DNA from: a bacterium | GTDB lineage: Bacteria; CBDUZB01; JAGLHV01 | Reading direction: 5' to 3' | Assembly: GCA_023132075.1 (NCBI GenBank) | Contig: JAGLYT010000044.1 | Span: forward strand, 1-9,188 | Length of the DNA stretch: 9,188 bases | Shown here: piece by piece, positions 1 through 5,966 of the stretch | Position numbering within the stretch: the stretch's first letter is position 1 | How the letters are laid out: the number at the start of each line of letters is the position of its first letter | Position numbers and translations under genes: made by a program | The notes under the pieces: model-generated | Databases searched by the model: none | Seen by the model: only the letters and a program-made list of their open reading frames with translations | Told to the model about the DNA's origin: nothing

Positions 1-780
1 GGGACGTCCTTTCTGGGCTTCCACCGTAAAGGTTGAATAGACAGCCCCATCCAGCTTTCTGATGCTAATCCTTGGATCGATACGCTGACCATCGATGAAA
101 ACAAGAACTTTAGCGGCCTCCGCGATCCGAATCTTGGATTGACTGGTTTGCAGCATGAGGTAACTGATATCATCCTGCCCCCCTTCAAGAATCGGTTCCA
201 TATGTTTTGAATTTAGCTGGTGATATCGTGCAACGCCGGCGTTAATGATTGCTCCGTTTAAGCCTGATCGAATAGAAATACGCTCCGAGTAGTTCAATGG
301 GGTGATGCTGTATTTCAGCGCGACAAGATGGGATTGTGCCATGCTGGCCAACCGGCTGGATTCGATGAGCGTTTCCCTCCCAACCTGATCTCTGACTATC
401 GCTTTCTTGTAAAGGACACCATCACGAAAATCCAGCCGTCTGATAAAGTTAATAACCTCCGTTTCGTTCATATCAAACCACTCACCATCGCTCAGCTTAA
501 ATGTTATTGGCAGCCAGTTGGGACAATTCACAAAATCTTCATTTAATATTTTTTTCCCGGCAATAAGGGTCGGCAATTCATTATAAACTCCGGCAATGTA
601 AGTGCCCGGATAATGCACCCTGGAAGCGGAAGATTCATAAATAGCTCCCCTGACCCCTAAATAACCATTTCCCAGGGTACAAAGTGCTTCTCTCAAGCCC
701 TCCTGCACGGGTTGAAAGCGGTTGTAAGATAATTTCCAGGTAAAAATTTTGCTAATATCTTCATTCCCTTTTTCAGGCAT
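1..780 (-). CDS. GH65 family glycoside phosphorylase/hydrolase, N-terminal part (truncated by window edge)
   Basis: This frame stays open for 260 codons from an ATG at 780 to the left edge, so the gene is partial at its 3' end. The protein begins MPEKGNEDIS, and residues 28-45 carry the GH65 N-terminal signature EGLREALCTLGNGYLGVRG. The visible part corresponds to the beta-sandwich N-domain of the maltose/trehalose/kojibiose phosphorylase family (PF03636). The (alpha/alpha)6 catalytic barrel and its catalytic Glu lie outside the window, so substrate, and phosphorylase versus hydrolase, cannot be decided. GH65 phosphorylases split alpha-glucobioses with inorganic phosphate to beta-glucose-1-P plus glucose in the cytoplasm. 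An AAGAAGG ribosome site (790-796) sits 9 nt before the ATG, inside the upstream gene, and the start overlaps that gene's stop by 8 nt, suggesting translational coupling. GC is about 46% by hand count, higher than its neighbours. Trehalose is the likeliest substrate given the phosphatase next door, but this is inference. Confidence 0.9.
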   Translation of the reverse strand, partial: MPEKGNEDISKIFTWKLSYNRFQPVQEGLREALCTLGNGYLGVRGAIYESSASRVHYPGTYIAGVYNELPTLIAGKKILNEDFVNCPNWLPITFKLSDGEWFDMNETEVINFIRRLDFRDGVLYKKAIVRDQVGRETLIESSRLASMAQSHLVALKYSITPLNYSERISIRSGLNGAIINAGVARYHQLNSKHMEPILEGGQDDISYLMLQTSQSKIRIAEAAKVLVFIDGQRIDPRISIRKLDGAVYSTFTVEAQKGRP

Positions 781-2386
781 CAGCAACAACCTTCTTAAAC
801 AATTTTTTTACTTCTTCTGTTGAAGATAGTCTAAAATCCGCAGCTGATTCTTTAGATTCGTTCGAAACTAAAAAACCAAGCCCTCTTGTCCGCAGTGTTC
901 TAAAAGCATATTCATCGGTAACATCGTCGCCTATATAAACAACACAAACATCCCTCCAGGAAACTTCTAAAGCGTTCATAATCCATCGCACTGCTTTACC
1001 TTTATCCCAATCAATATTCGGTAAAATTTCAAAAACTTTTTTCCCGCTCATTAATCGAAGTTCTTTCTTTTCTTGAACGATTTTATTAACAGTTTCACTA
1101 ATTCGGGACAAATACTGTTGAGCAACTAAACGATAATGAACAGCCACACTAAACTTCTTTTTTTCAATTATTATATTCGGTACATCATCCAATTTTTGAG
1201 AAAGTTCTTTAATTGCCTGGGAAACAACCGGTACAATTTTTTCAGCTTGGGGATGCATCATAGAAAAACCGGGGCCCATAATATCAAAACCATGACTTCC
1301 TGCATAAAAAATCCCCTTAATTCCTACAAGTTTTTCTACATCTTCTCTCATTCTTCCGCTAACAATAGCAACAGTATGTTTTTCAATAAGATGCTTTATA
1401 GTCTCTCTCATTTCCGATGACAAAACCGCCAGTTCCGGCCGTTCTACAATAGGAGTCAACGTGCCGTCATAATCCAGAAATATAACTTTTCTTTTTTTAA
1501 AAAGGGTTGATATATTATTCTGATTATAGTGAGGATTAATAATTATATCTTTTTCATTCGTTCTGTTATCGGATAAATTATTTATTATTTCTTTGTTATT
1601 TTCTAAAAAAGAAGGGAAGGATAGTGGTTTGCGGTGAAACCACTTCTCAATGTATTCAATGCTTATCTCCGCTAAATCAGAAACAACAATATCCGCTCCA
1701 TTTTCAATAAGCTCAGATTCATTATTATGTCTGGCCACACCAATAACCAATCCGAATCCTCCGTTTCTTCCTGCCTGAATTCCCGAGATAGCATCCTCCA
1801 CAACAACTACTCTGGCCGGAACAGTCTCTAAATTATGTGCCGCCGTAACAAAAATATCCCCCTCCGGTTTACCTTTAAGCTTAAGTTGAACAGAAACTAC
1901 TCCGTCAACCCTTGTTTCAAACAGTTTTTCCAAACCTACGGATTCCAGAATGATTTCACAATTTCTCGAAGAAGAGGCAACCCCTATCCGAATACCCAAC
2001 TCCTTTAAAACCTTTATAAACTGTAAGGTAGTCGGATAAATCCCCGCACCTTTTTCTTTAAGCAATTGACGGAATAAGCCATTTTTTTTGTTTCCAATCC
2101 CACAAATTGTTTCTTTGTCAGGGATATCAGACGGATCACCAAAGGGAATATTAATCTCGCGTGATTCAAGAAAACCTCTAACCCCTTCATATTTAGGTTT
2201 CCCGTCAACAAAAGGAAGATAATCATTCTCATGGGTAAATTCGCGAAAAGGCTCGTTATCTTTTTTTTCTCTTTGTTTCAAATATTGGTCAAAAGTAGCT
2301 TTCCATGCTTTGGAATGTAAAATAGCTGTTTTAGTAACGACACCATCCAGGTCAAAAATAACAGCATCAAAAGAATATTTTTTCAT
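773..2386 (-). CDS. otsB: Bifunctional beta-phosphoglucomutase-like HAD / trehalose-6-phosphate phosphatase fusion
   Basis: This 537-residue cytoplasmic protein has two HAD-superfamily domains in tandem. Residues 1-250 are a beta-phosphoglucomutase-type domain: FDLDGVVT at 11-18 (nucleophile D12, acid/base D14), LHSKAWK at 23-29, VASSS at 136-140, GKPEGD at 172-177 and the acidic VVEDAISG at 195-202. The stretch around 60-102 (DGKPKYEGVRGFL, CGIGNKKN) is typical of the mycobacterial-type subgroup. Residues 262-298 are an Asn-rich linker. Residues 299-537 are a trehalose-phosphatase domain: FLDYDGTLTPI (D305, D307), VSGR 342-345, GSHGFDI 363-369, DKGK 461-464 and GDDVTDE 486-492. Both catalytic sets look intact. 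Expected reactions are beta-glucose-1-P to glucose-6-P and trehalose-6-P to trehalose. The ATG is preceded by AGGAAAGGA about 7 nt away. The stop codon lies within the start of the GH65 gene, matching the HAD-TPP-GH65 order of mycobacterial OtsB1. Whether each domain keeps its activity is not shown by sequence. Confidence 0.93.
   Translation of the reverse strand: MKKYSFDAVIFDLDGVVTKTAILHSKAWKATFDQYLKQREKKDNEPFREFTHENDYLPFVDGKPKYEGVRGFLESREINIPFGDPSDIPDKETICGIGNKKNGLFRQLLKEKGAGIYPTTLQFIKVLKELGIRIGVASSSRNCEIILESVGLEKLFETRVDGVVSVQLKLKGKPEGDIFVTAAHNLETVPARVVVVEDAISGIQAGRNGGFGLVIGVARHNNESELIENGADIVVSDLAEISIEYIEKWFHRKPLSFPSFLENNKEIINNLSDNRTNEKDIIINPHYNQNNISTLFKKRKVIFLDYDGTLTPIVERPELAVLSSEMRETIKHLIEKHTVAIVSGRMREDVEKLVGIKGIFYAGSHGFDIMGPGFSMMHPQAEKIVPVVSQAIKELSQKLDDVPNIIIEKKKFSVAVHYRLVAQQYLSRISETVNKIVQEKKELRLMSGKKVFEILPNIDWDKGKAVRWIMNALEVSWRDVCVVYIGDDVTDEYAFRTLRTRGLGFLVSNESKESAADFRLSSTEEVKKLFKKVVADA
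790..796 (-). promoter_or_regulatory. Ribosome binding site of the GH65 gene
   Basis: The minus strand reads AAGAAGG, 9 nt before the GH65 ATG at 780, inside the last codons of the HAD/phosphatase gene. It supports a real independent start for GH65 rather than a broken three-domain fusion. Because the site lies inside the upstream gene, expression is probably coupled to translation of that gene. Confidence 0.6.
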
Positions 2387-2424
2387 AATTTATTCCTTTC
2401 CTCTATTAACTAATACAATAATTT

Positions 2425-2453
2425 ATTTTACTATTTTCTAACAGATAAAACAA
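2425..2453 (-). promoter_or_regulatory. Possible sigma-70-type promoter of the trehalose unit
   Basis: On the minus strand a -35-like TTGTTT (2453-2448) is separated by 17 nt from a -10-like TAAAAT (2430-2425), about 39 nt before the ATG at 2386. The -10 matches 5 of 6 consensus bases and the -35 only 3 of 6. The region is very AT-rich, so a chance match is quite possible. A second candidate, TTGTCA further upstream, has a poor -10. Confidence 0.35.
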
Positions 2454-2520
2454 GACCTAATCTATTTATTTTCTTTAACCGTTATTTTTATCCTTGACAA
2501 TTACACATAAAATCGACTAC

Positions 2521-2538
2521 CCCGCAACTTGCTGCGGG
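2521..2538. repeat. GC-rich palindrome (6-bp stem, 6-nt loop)
   Basis: CCCGCA (2521-2526) pairs with TGCGGG (2533-2538) around the loop ACTTGC. It stands out as GC-rich within an AT-rich gap. Neither strand has a run of T after the stem, so it is not a convincing intrinsic terminator for the glycosyltransferase transcript. It resembles REP-like intergenic palindromes. It is followed closely by a second imperfect palindrome. Confidence 0.6.
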
Positions 2539-2549
2539 AAATTAAACAC

Positions 2550-2602
2550 GAGACCCTTCGACTCCAGTTTTTTTAGCTACGCTGACAAAAACTCTAAGTC
2601 TC
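2550..2602. repeat. Imperfect nested inverted repeat, intergenic repeat-like
   Basis: GAGAC (2550-2554) pairs with GTCTC (2598-2602). Inside it, AGTTTTT (2566-2572) pairs with AAAAACT (2587-2593), and AGC (2575-2577) pairs with GCT (2581-2583) around a 3-nt loop. The hexamer TCGACT occurs both here (2558-2563) and just before the neighbouring GC-rich palindrome (2513-2518). No coding frame of note crosses it. The unit lies between the glycosyltransferase stop and the promoter region of the trehalose genes, and may act in RNA stability or be a dispersed repeat. Confidence 0.5.
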
Positions 2603-2619
2603 ACTAACATTAAACTTTT

Positions 2620-3699
2620 TTATTTCAATATTTCTTTATATATCTTTTCGGTTTTTTCTACCATTTTCTCTTTGCTAAACTCTTCTACTCTTTCTTTTCC
2701 CTTTATTCCCATTTCCTTTGCTAAAACATTATCTTTAAGTAATTGTAAAATTCCATCGGCTAATTCCTCTGAATTTTTAGGAGGAACAAGAATGCCGGAT
2801 ACCCCATTTAAAACAACTTCAGGGATACCACCGGTTCTGGTAGCAACGATAGGTTTGGCCAAAGCCATTGCCTCCAGCAAAACACTACCCATTCCCTCCA
2901 AACAAGAACTTAAAACAAAAACATCAAAGGTTGATATGATTTCCAAGCAATCTTTTCTAAAGCCGGTAAAAACCACCTCTTTTTCCAACCTCAGTTTTTG
3001 GATTAATATTTTCAATTCATTTTCTAAAGGACCTTCCCCTACAATTAGAAATTTTGCTTGAGGATAATTCTTTTTCACCATCTTTGCTGCATATAAAAAA
3101 TTATGGTGGTCTTTATTCAGAGCTAAAGCAGCCACTATTCCTACTATCGGAAAATCAGGATTTAAATTAAATTCCTTATAAACATAATCGTTATTCCTTA
3201 TTTCCTTAAATCTTTTCAAATCAACCGAACTATAAACAATAACAATTTTCCCATCATCCACTCCTCCCTCAAGTAAAACCTTTTCAACCTGTTTGCTAAT
3301 GGCAATTATTTTATCAATCCCTGTTTTGTATTTAAACTGGGACCGAATAGGAAAAACAACCCTCCGGGATACAACTACTTTACAAGCAGAATTAAATTTT
3401 GAGGCAAACAATCCTAATGTATGGGCATGGGCAGTGTGCAAATGAAGAATCTGAATATTATTTTTTTTCATAATCTTTGCTAATTTAATAGCCGCAATTA
3501 AATCCCACTCTCCTCTCATTAACAAGGGAAAAACAGGTATTTTTAAGAAAGACATTTTTTCCTCTAACACACTTTTTGGCTGACAAACAACAAAATTACT
3601 ATGCCCTCTTGATTGTAATCCTTCAACCAGATAAGCTGCCTGTTGTTCTCCACCTCTCCAATTTTTTGCTGTATTGACATGTAAAATTCGGTAACCCAT
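2620..3699 (-). CDS. GT4-family glycosyltransferase (GT-B fold)
   Basis: This 359-residue protein is typical in length for family 4 glycosyltransferases. The N-terminal acceptor domain shows RILHVNTAKNWRGGEQQAA (4-22), including the glycine-rich GGEQ loop, and HLHTAHAHT (86-94). The C-terminal nucleotide-sugar domain shows VGIVAALALNKDH (186-198), FLIVGEGP (217-224), the EX7E motif EGMGSVLLE (268-276) and GGIPEVV (290-296). It should transfer a sugar from a nucleotide-sugar donor with retention, in the cytoplasm or at the inner face of the membrane, for envelope polysaccharide or glycolipid. Donor and acceptor are not predictable. I chose the ATG at 3699. A TTG at 3711 would add four residues, but it is only 2 nt after the GGAG at 3717-3714, too close to use. 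The ATG is 14 nt away, which is long but tolerable. The gene follows the small lipoprotein by 44 nt and is probably the last gene of that operon. Confidence 0.92.
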   Translation of the reverse strand: MGYRILHVNTAKNWRGGEQQAAYLVEGLQSRGHSNFVVCQPKSVLEEKMSFLKIPVFPLLMRGEWDLIAAIKLAKIMKKNNIQILHLHTAHAHTLGLFASKFNSACKVVVSRRVVFPIRSQFKYKTGIDKIIAISKQVEKVLLEGGVDDGKIVIVYSSVDLKRFKEIRNNDYVYKEFNLNPDFPIVGIVAALALNKDHHNFLYAAKMVKKNYPQAKFLIVGEGPLENELKILIQKLRLEKEVVFTGFRKDCLEIISTFDVFVLSSCLEGMGSVLLEAMALAKPIVATRTGGIPEVVLNGVSGILVPPKNSEELADGILQLLKDNVLAKEMGIKGKERVEEFSKEKMVEKTEKIYKEILK

Positions 3700-3743
3700 T
3701 ATTTTTCTCAATTCTCCTTTTTGCTAAATCATTTTATATGTTA

Positions 3744-3905
3744 TTATCGATTTTCATCAACCGGTGCTTCCGGTGTGTTTAAAACGGCACACCTCGCTTC
3801 TATTCCTTTTTCCATTTCCCCGGTTATTTCTCCGCCTTTGCTGCAACCACTAATAATTACGGCCACAAAAAAAATTGCCGAAATAAAAACTAATTCTTTT
3901 TTCAT
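3744..3905 (-). CDS. Small predicted lipoprotein, 53 residues, function unknown
   Basis: This short ORF fits between the Bax1-I gene and the glycosyltransferase. The protein starts MKKELVFISAIFFVAVII, a basic N-terminus and a hydrophobic core, followed by the lipobox I18-S19-G20-C21, so signal peptidase II should cleave before C21. That leaves a 33-residue mature lipoprotein, mostly polar and with one further Cys (C39), anchored to a membrane. I do not recognise a family. Three in-frame ATGs exist (3914, 3911, 3905). The last is best because AAAGGGG (3921-3915) lies 9 nt upstream of it, whereas the first touches the ribosome site. Its spacing (46 nt after the Bax1-I stop, 44 nt before the glycosyltransferase) places it in the same operon. 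A classical signal peptide plus lipobox plus ribosome site makes a chance ORF unlikely. Confidence 0.75.
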   Translation of the reverse strand: MKKELVFISAIFFVAVIISGCSKGGEITGEMEKGIEARCAVLNTPEAPVDENR

Positions 3906-3951
3906 TGTCATCATCCCCTTTTTTTAAAATTCGATATAATCTTAAATATTT

Positions 3952-4674
3952 TTATCTTCTTCTCATTTTACTTAACAACCTTAACATTTCAAGATAAAGC
4001 CAGATAAGAGTAACCATTAATCCGAATGCTGCATACCATTCCATATATTTAGGGGCATTTGCTTCCGCTCCCTTTTCAATAAAATCAAAATCAAGCACCA
4101 GATTAAGAGAAGCAATAACCACTACAAACAAACTAAATCCTATACCAATAAGTCCACTTTCATGGATAAACGGCATTCGAATACCAAAAAAACCCAAAAT
4201 AATGGTAACACCATATATTAACGCTATAGCTCCTGTTGCCGAAACCACACCAAGCCTAAAATTATCAGTAACCCGAATTAACTTTGATTTATAAGCAATA
4301 AGCAAACAAAATAATGTCCCAAAGGTTAAAGCTACTGCCTGAATAACTATACCCGGATATGCCCGCTCCATAAAAGCAGAAATTACCCCTAAAAACAATC
4401 CCTCTACTACTGCATAAACAGGTGCACTCACCATTGCCCATTCTTTTTTAAAGATTGTTATTAAAGCAACGATAAATCCCCCAATAGCCAGCGGTAACAT
4501 AAACGGCATCCAGCGGACAGCATTACTCCATACCCATGAAGCACTAACCAGGGTAAGTAAAAGTAAAAACATTGTTTTGTTTACCGTCCCCTGAATACTC
4601 ATCACCTCTGTTGAACCAAAAGAATCAACGGAAGTAAAAACATCGGATTTTAAAGCCGGATTTCCTGTGCGCAT
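3952..4674 (-). CDS. Bax inhibitor-1/YccA family membrane protein
   Basis: This 240-residue, highly hydrophobic protein has about seven membrane segments after a polar N-terminus of some 30 residues. RTGNPAL near the N-terminus, GTVNKT (29-34), SAPVYAVVEGLFLGVIS (83-99), LDFDFIEKGAE (194-204) and APKYMEWYAAFGLMVTLIWL (207-226) are hallmarks of the bacterial Bax1-I subgroup (PF12811). The Asp pair D195/D197 sits where the family has its pH-sensing aspartates. Relatives act as pH-dependent calcium leak channels in the inner membrane; the physiological role in bacteria is unclear. The ATG has a good AAGGAG site 9 nt upstream. The gene begins 20 nt after the radical SAM stop, so the two are surely co-transcribed. 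Length and motifs are complete, with no sign of damage. Confidence 0.93.
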   Translation of the reverse strand: MRTGNPALKSDVFTSVDSFGSTEVMSIQGTVNKTMFLLLLTLVSASWVWSNAVRWMPFMLPLAIGGFIVALITIFKKEWAMVSAPVYAVVEGLFLGVISAFMERAYPGIVIQAVALTFGTLFCLLIAYKSKLIRVTDNFRLGVVSATGAIALIYGVTIILGFFGIRMPFIHESGLIGIGFSLFVVVIASLNLVLDFDFIEKGAEANAPKYMEWYAAFGLMVTLIWLYLEMLRLLSKMRRR

Positions 4675-4694
4675 AATTTTCTTCTCCTTTATGT

Positions 4695-5831
4695 CTAAAT
4701 TTTTAAATACTGCTTTGCCTTTTTGAGTCTTTTCCCTGTTTTTCCCAAATCTTCTATCGAACGAAAATAACCGCCATTTTTTTTGAATTTAAGAATGTAA
4801 TCAACTGTAATTAATCCTAAACCAGGAACACGAAGTAATTCAAATTTTTCTGCTTTATTAATATCTACCGGAAAAAATTCAGGATGATTCTTCGCCCAAA
4901 TTTCCTTAGGATCCAAAGTCAATGATAAATTACCATCGTCCTGAAAAAGAATCTCCTTTTCCGTAAACCCATATTTTCTAATCAACCAATCTGCCTGATA
5001 TAAACGATGTTCCCGGGTTAAGATATCATTATTACTTTGAGACGAAATCTCCCCGGGTAAATCAGGTTCTCCTAAACCCCGTTGATACGCACTAAAATAA
5101 ATACGGTTTAAACCCAGTCGCTGATATAACTCCCAGGAATATTTAATAATTTCCTGATCGGTTTCCCTGGATGCACCAACCACAAACTGAGTTGTTTTTT
5201 TTACTCTACTATAACGAGAACCTTTTTCGGTAAGTTGACTGATTAGTTTAAGAGGCCGAATAATATCCTGTAAATAGTTTTTTCTTTTAGAAAGTTGGTT
5301 AAAATTCTTTTCTCCGGCAGTTTCGATATTGATTGAAACTGCACTGGCCAAAGAAACAGTTTCTTCTATCGCTGCATTAGAAGCCCCGGGAATAACTTTT
5401 AAATGAATGTAACCTTTAAAATATTTTTTTCTTAAAATAAGAGCGATTTTATTTATTTGCTCCATTGTTTTATCGGGACTACCCATTACTCCACTACTTA
5501 AAAAAAGCCCCACTACTTTTCCTTTTTGATAATACTGAAGAAAGGTTTTAACTAATTCCTCTGCCTGCAGTGTGCATCTTATGGTATTCTGTCCTTCACG
5601 CAAAGGACAATATTTACAATCATTAACACATACATTAGAAATTAATGTCTTAAATAAAAATGTTTTACCGCCATTAGATAGAGTAACAGGATATATCCAC
5701 TTATCATCTTTTGAACGATGCCGGCGGTCATCATCGTTTATACTACAGGAACATGCTAAATCATATTGCGAATCATGTGCTAAAATCGAAAGTTTTTCAT
5801 CTATATCAGGAGTTTTTTGAATCCAGGTCAT
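4695..5831 (-). CDS. Putative DNA modification/repair radical SAM protein with C-terminal helix-hairpin-helix
   Basis: This 378-residue protein has a radical SAM cluster motif CVNDCKYC (C68, C72, C75; CX3CX2C), which should hold a 4Fe-4S cluster that cleaves S-adenosylmethionine. Extra cysteines lie upstream (C27, C29) and at C86. The C-terminus has HPEFFPVDINKAEKFELLR (316-334) followed by the helix-hairpin-helix RVPGLGLITVDYILKF (334-349), a DNA-binding element. This layout matches the family annotated as putative DNA modification/repair radical SAM protein (TIGR03916). That family normally co-occurs with a DUF4130-type DNA metabolism protein, sometimes fused to a uracil-DNA glycosylase-like domain. 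No such partner is in this window. The reaction is unknown. The ATG follows a weak GGGA site; the same TGGGAAT...AAAATG layout precedes the MATE gene. It is the first gene after the best promoter in the window. Confidence 0.92.
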   Translation of the reverse strand: MTWIQKTPDIDEKLSILAHDSQYDLACSCSINDDDRRHRSKDDKWIYPVTLSNGGKTFLFKTLISNVCVNDCKYCPLREGQNTIRCTLQAEELVKTFLQYYQKGKVVGLFLSSGVMGSPDKTMEQINKIALILRKKYFKGYIHLKVIPGASNAAIEETVSLASAVSINIETAGEKNFNQLSKRKNYLQDIIRPLKLISQLTEKGSRYSRVKKTTQFVVGASRETDQEIIKYSWELYQRLGLNRIYFSAYQRGLGEPDLPGEISSQSNNDILTREHRLYQADWLIRKYGFTEKEILFQDDGNLSLTLDPKEIWAKNHPEFFPVDINKAEKFELLRVPGLGLITVDYILKFKKNGGYFRSIEDLGKTGKRLKKAKQYLKI

Positions 5832-5915
5832 TTTAATTCCCAGTATCGAGTGACATAATTAATCTAACGTTTGTTTTTGGTTAACATCATCAAAAAAATA
5901 TTTTTCAACAAAGGG

Positions 5916-5944
5916 ATTATATCATATTTTCAAGACTTGCTCAA
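5916..5944 (-). promoter_or_regulatory. Sigma-70-type promoter with extended -10, upstream of the radical SAM operon
   Basis: On the minus strand, -35 TTGAGC (5944-5939) and a perfect -10 TATAAT (5921-5916) are 17 nt apart. TGA directly before the -10 gives an extended TGNTATAAT. Transcription should start near 5909, leaving a leader of about 78 nt before the ATG at 5831. This is the strongest promoter match in the window and probably serves the radical SAM, Bax1-I, lipoprotein and glycosyltransferase genes. Confidence 0.7.
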
Positions 5945-5945
5945 G

Positions 5946-5957
5946 TTTTACGTAAAA
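5946..5957. promoter_or_regulatory. Perfect 12-bp palindrome TTTTACGTAAAA next to the -35, possible operator
   Basis: TTTTACGTAAAA reads the same on both strands and ends 1 bp upstream of the -35 box. A shorter inverted repeat (ACTTG/CAAGT around 2 nt) overlaps the -35 itself. The position would suit a dimeric regulator, but AT-rich palindromes are frequent by chance and no regulator gene is nearby. Confidence 0.3.
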
Positions 5958-5966
5958 GAAGTAGTA

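Noticed and set aside
2521-2538. Hairpin considered as the intrinsic terminator of the glycosyltransferase operon
   Set aside because: On the minus strand the stem is followed by GTAGTCGATTTT, without a run of T next to the stem, so it does not meet the usual pattern.
2672-3061. 129-residue open frame on the plus strand opposite the glycosyltransferase
   Set aside because: It is antisense to a well-supported GT4 gene. Its Ser/Pro-rich sequence has no family motif, so it is a shadow frame.
3709-3711. TTG as the start of the glycosyltransferase
   Set aside because: The GGAG site is only 2 nt upstream, and the ATG at 3699 directly precedes the conserved first strand GYRILHV.
3774-3794. Inverted repeat GGTGTG/CACACC with a 10-nt loop
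   Set aside because: It lies inside the lipoprotein coding region, is short, and is not followed by a T-tract; likely chance.
3721-3927. 68-residue open frame on the plus strand in the gap before the glycosyltransferase
   Set aside because: It overlaps the minus-strand lipoprotein ORF, which has a ribosome site, signal peptide and lipobox. The plus frame has none of these.
5839-5862. Seven-codon leader ORF (MSLDTGN) just before the radical SAM start
   Set aside because: It has no ribosome site, no run of a single amino acid, and overlaps the ribosome site of the real gene, so there is no support for an attenuator.
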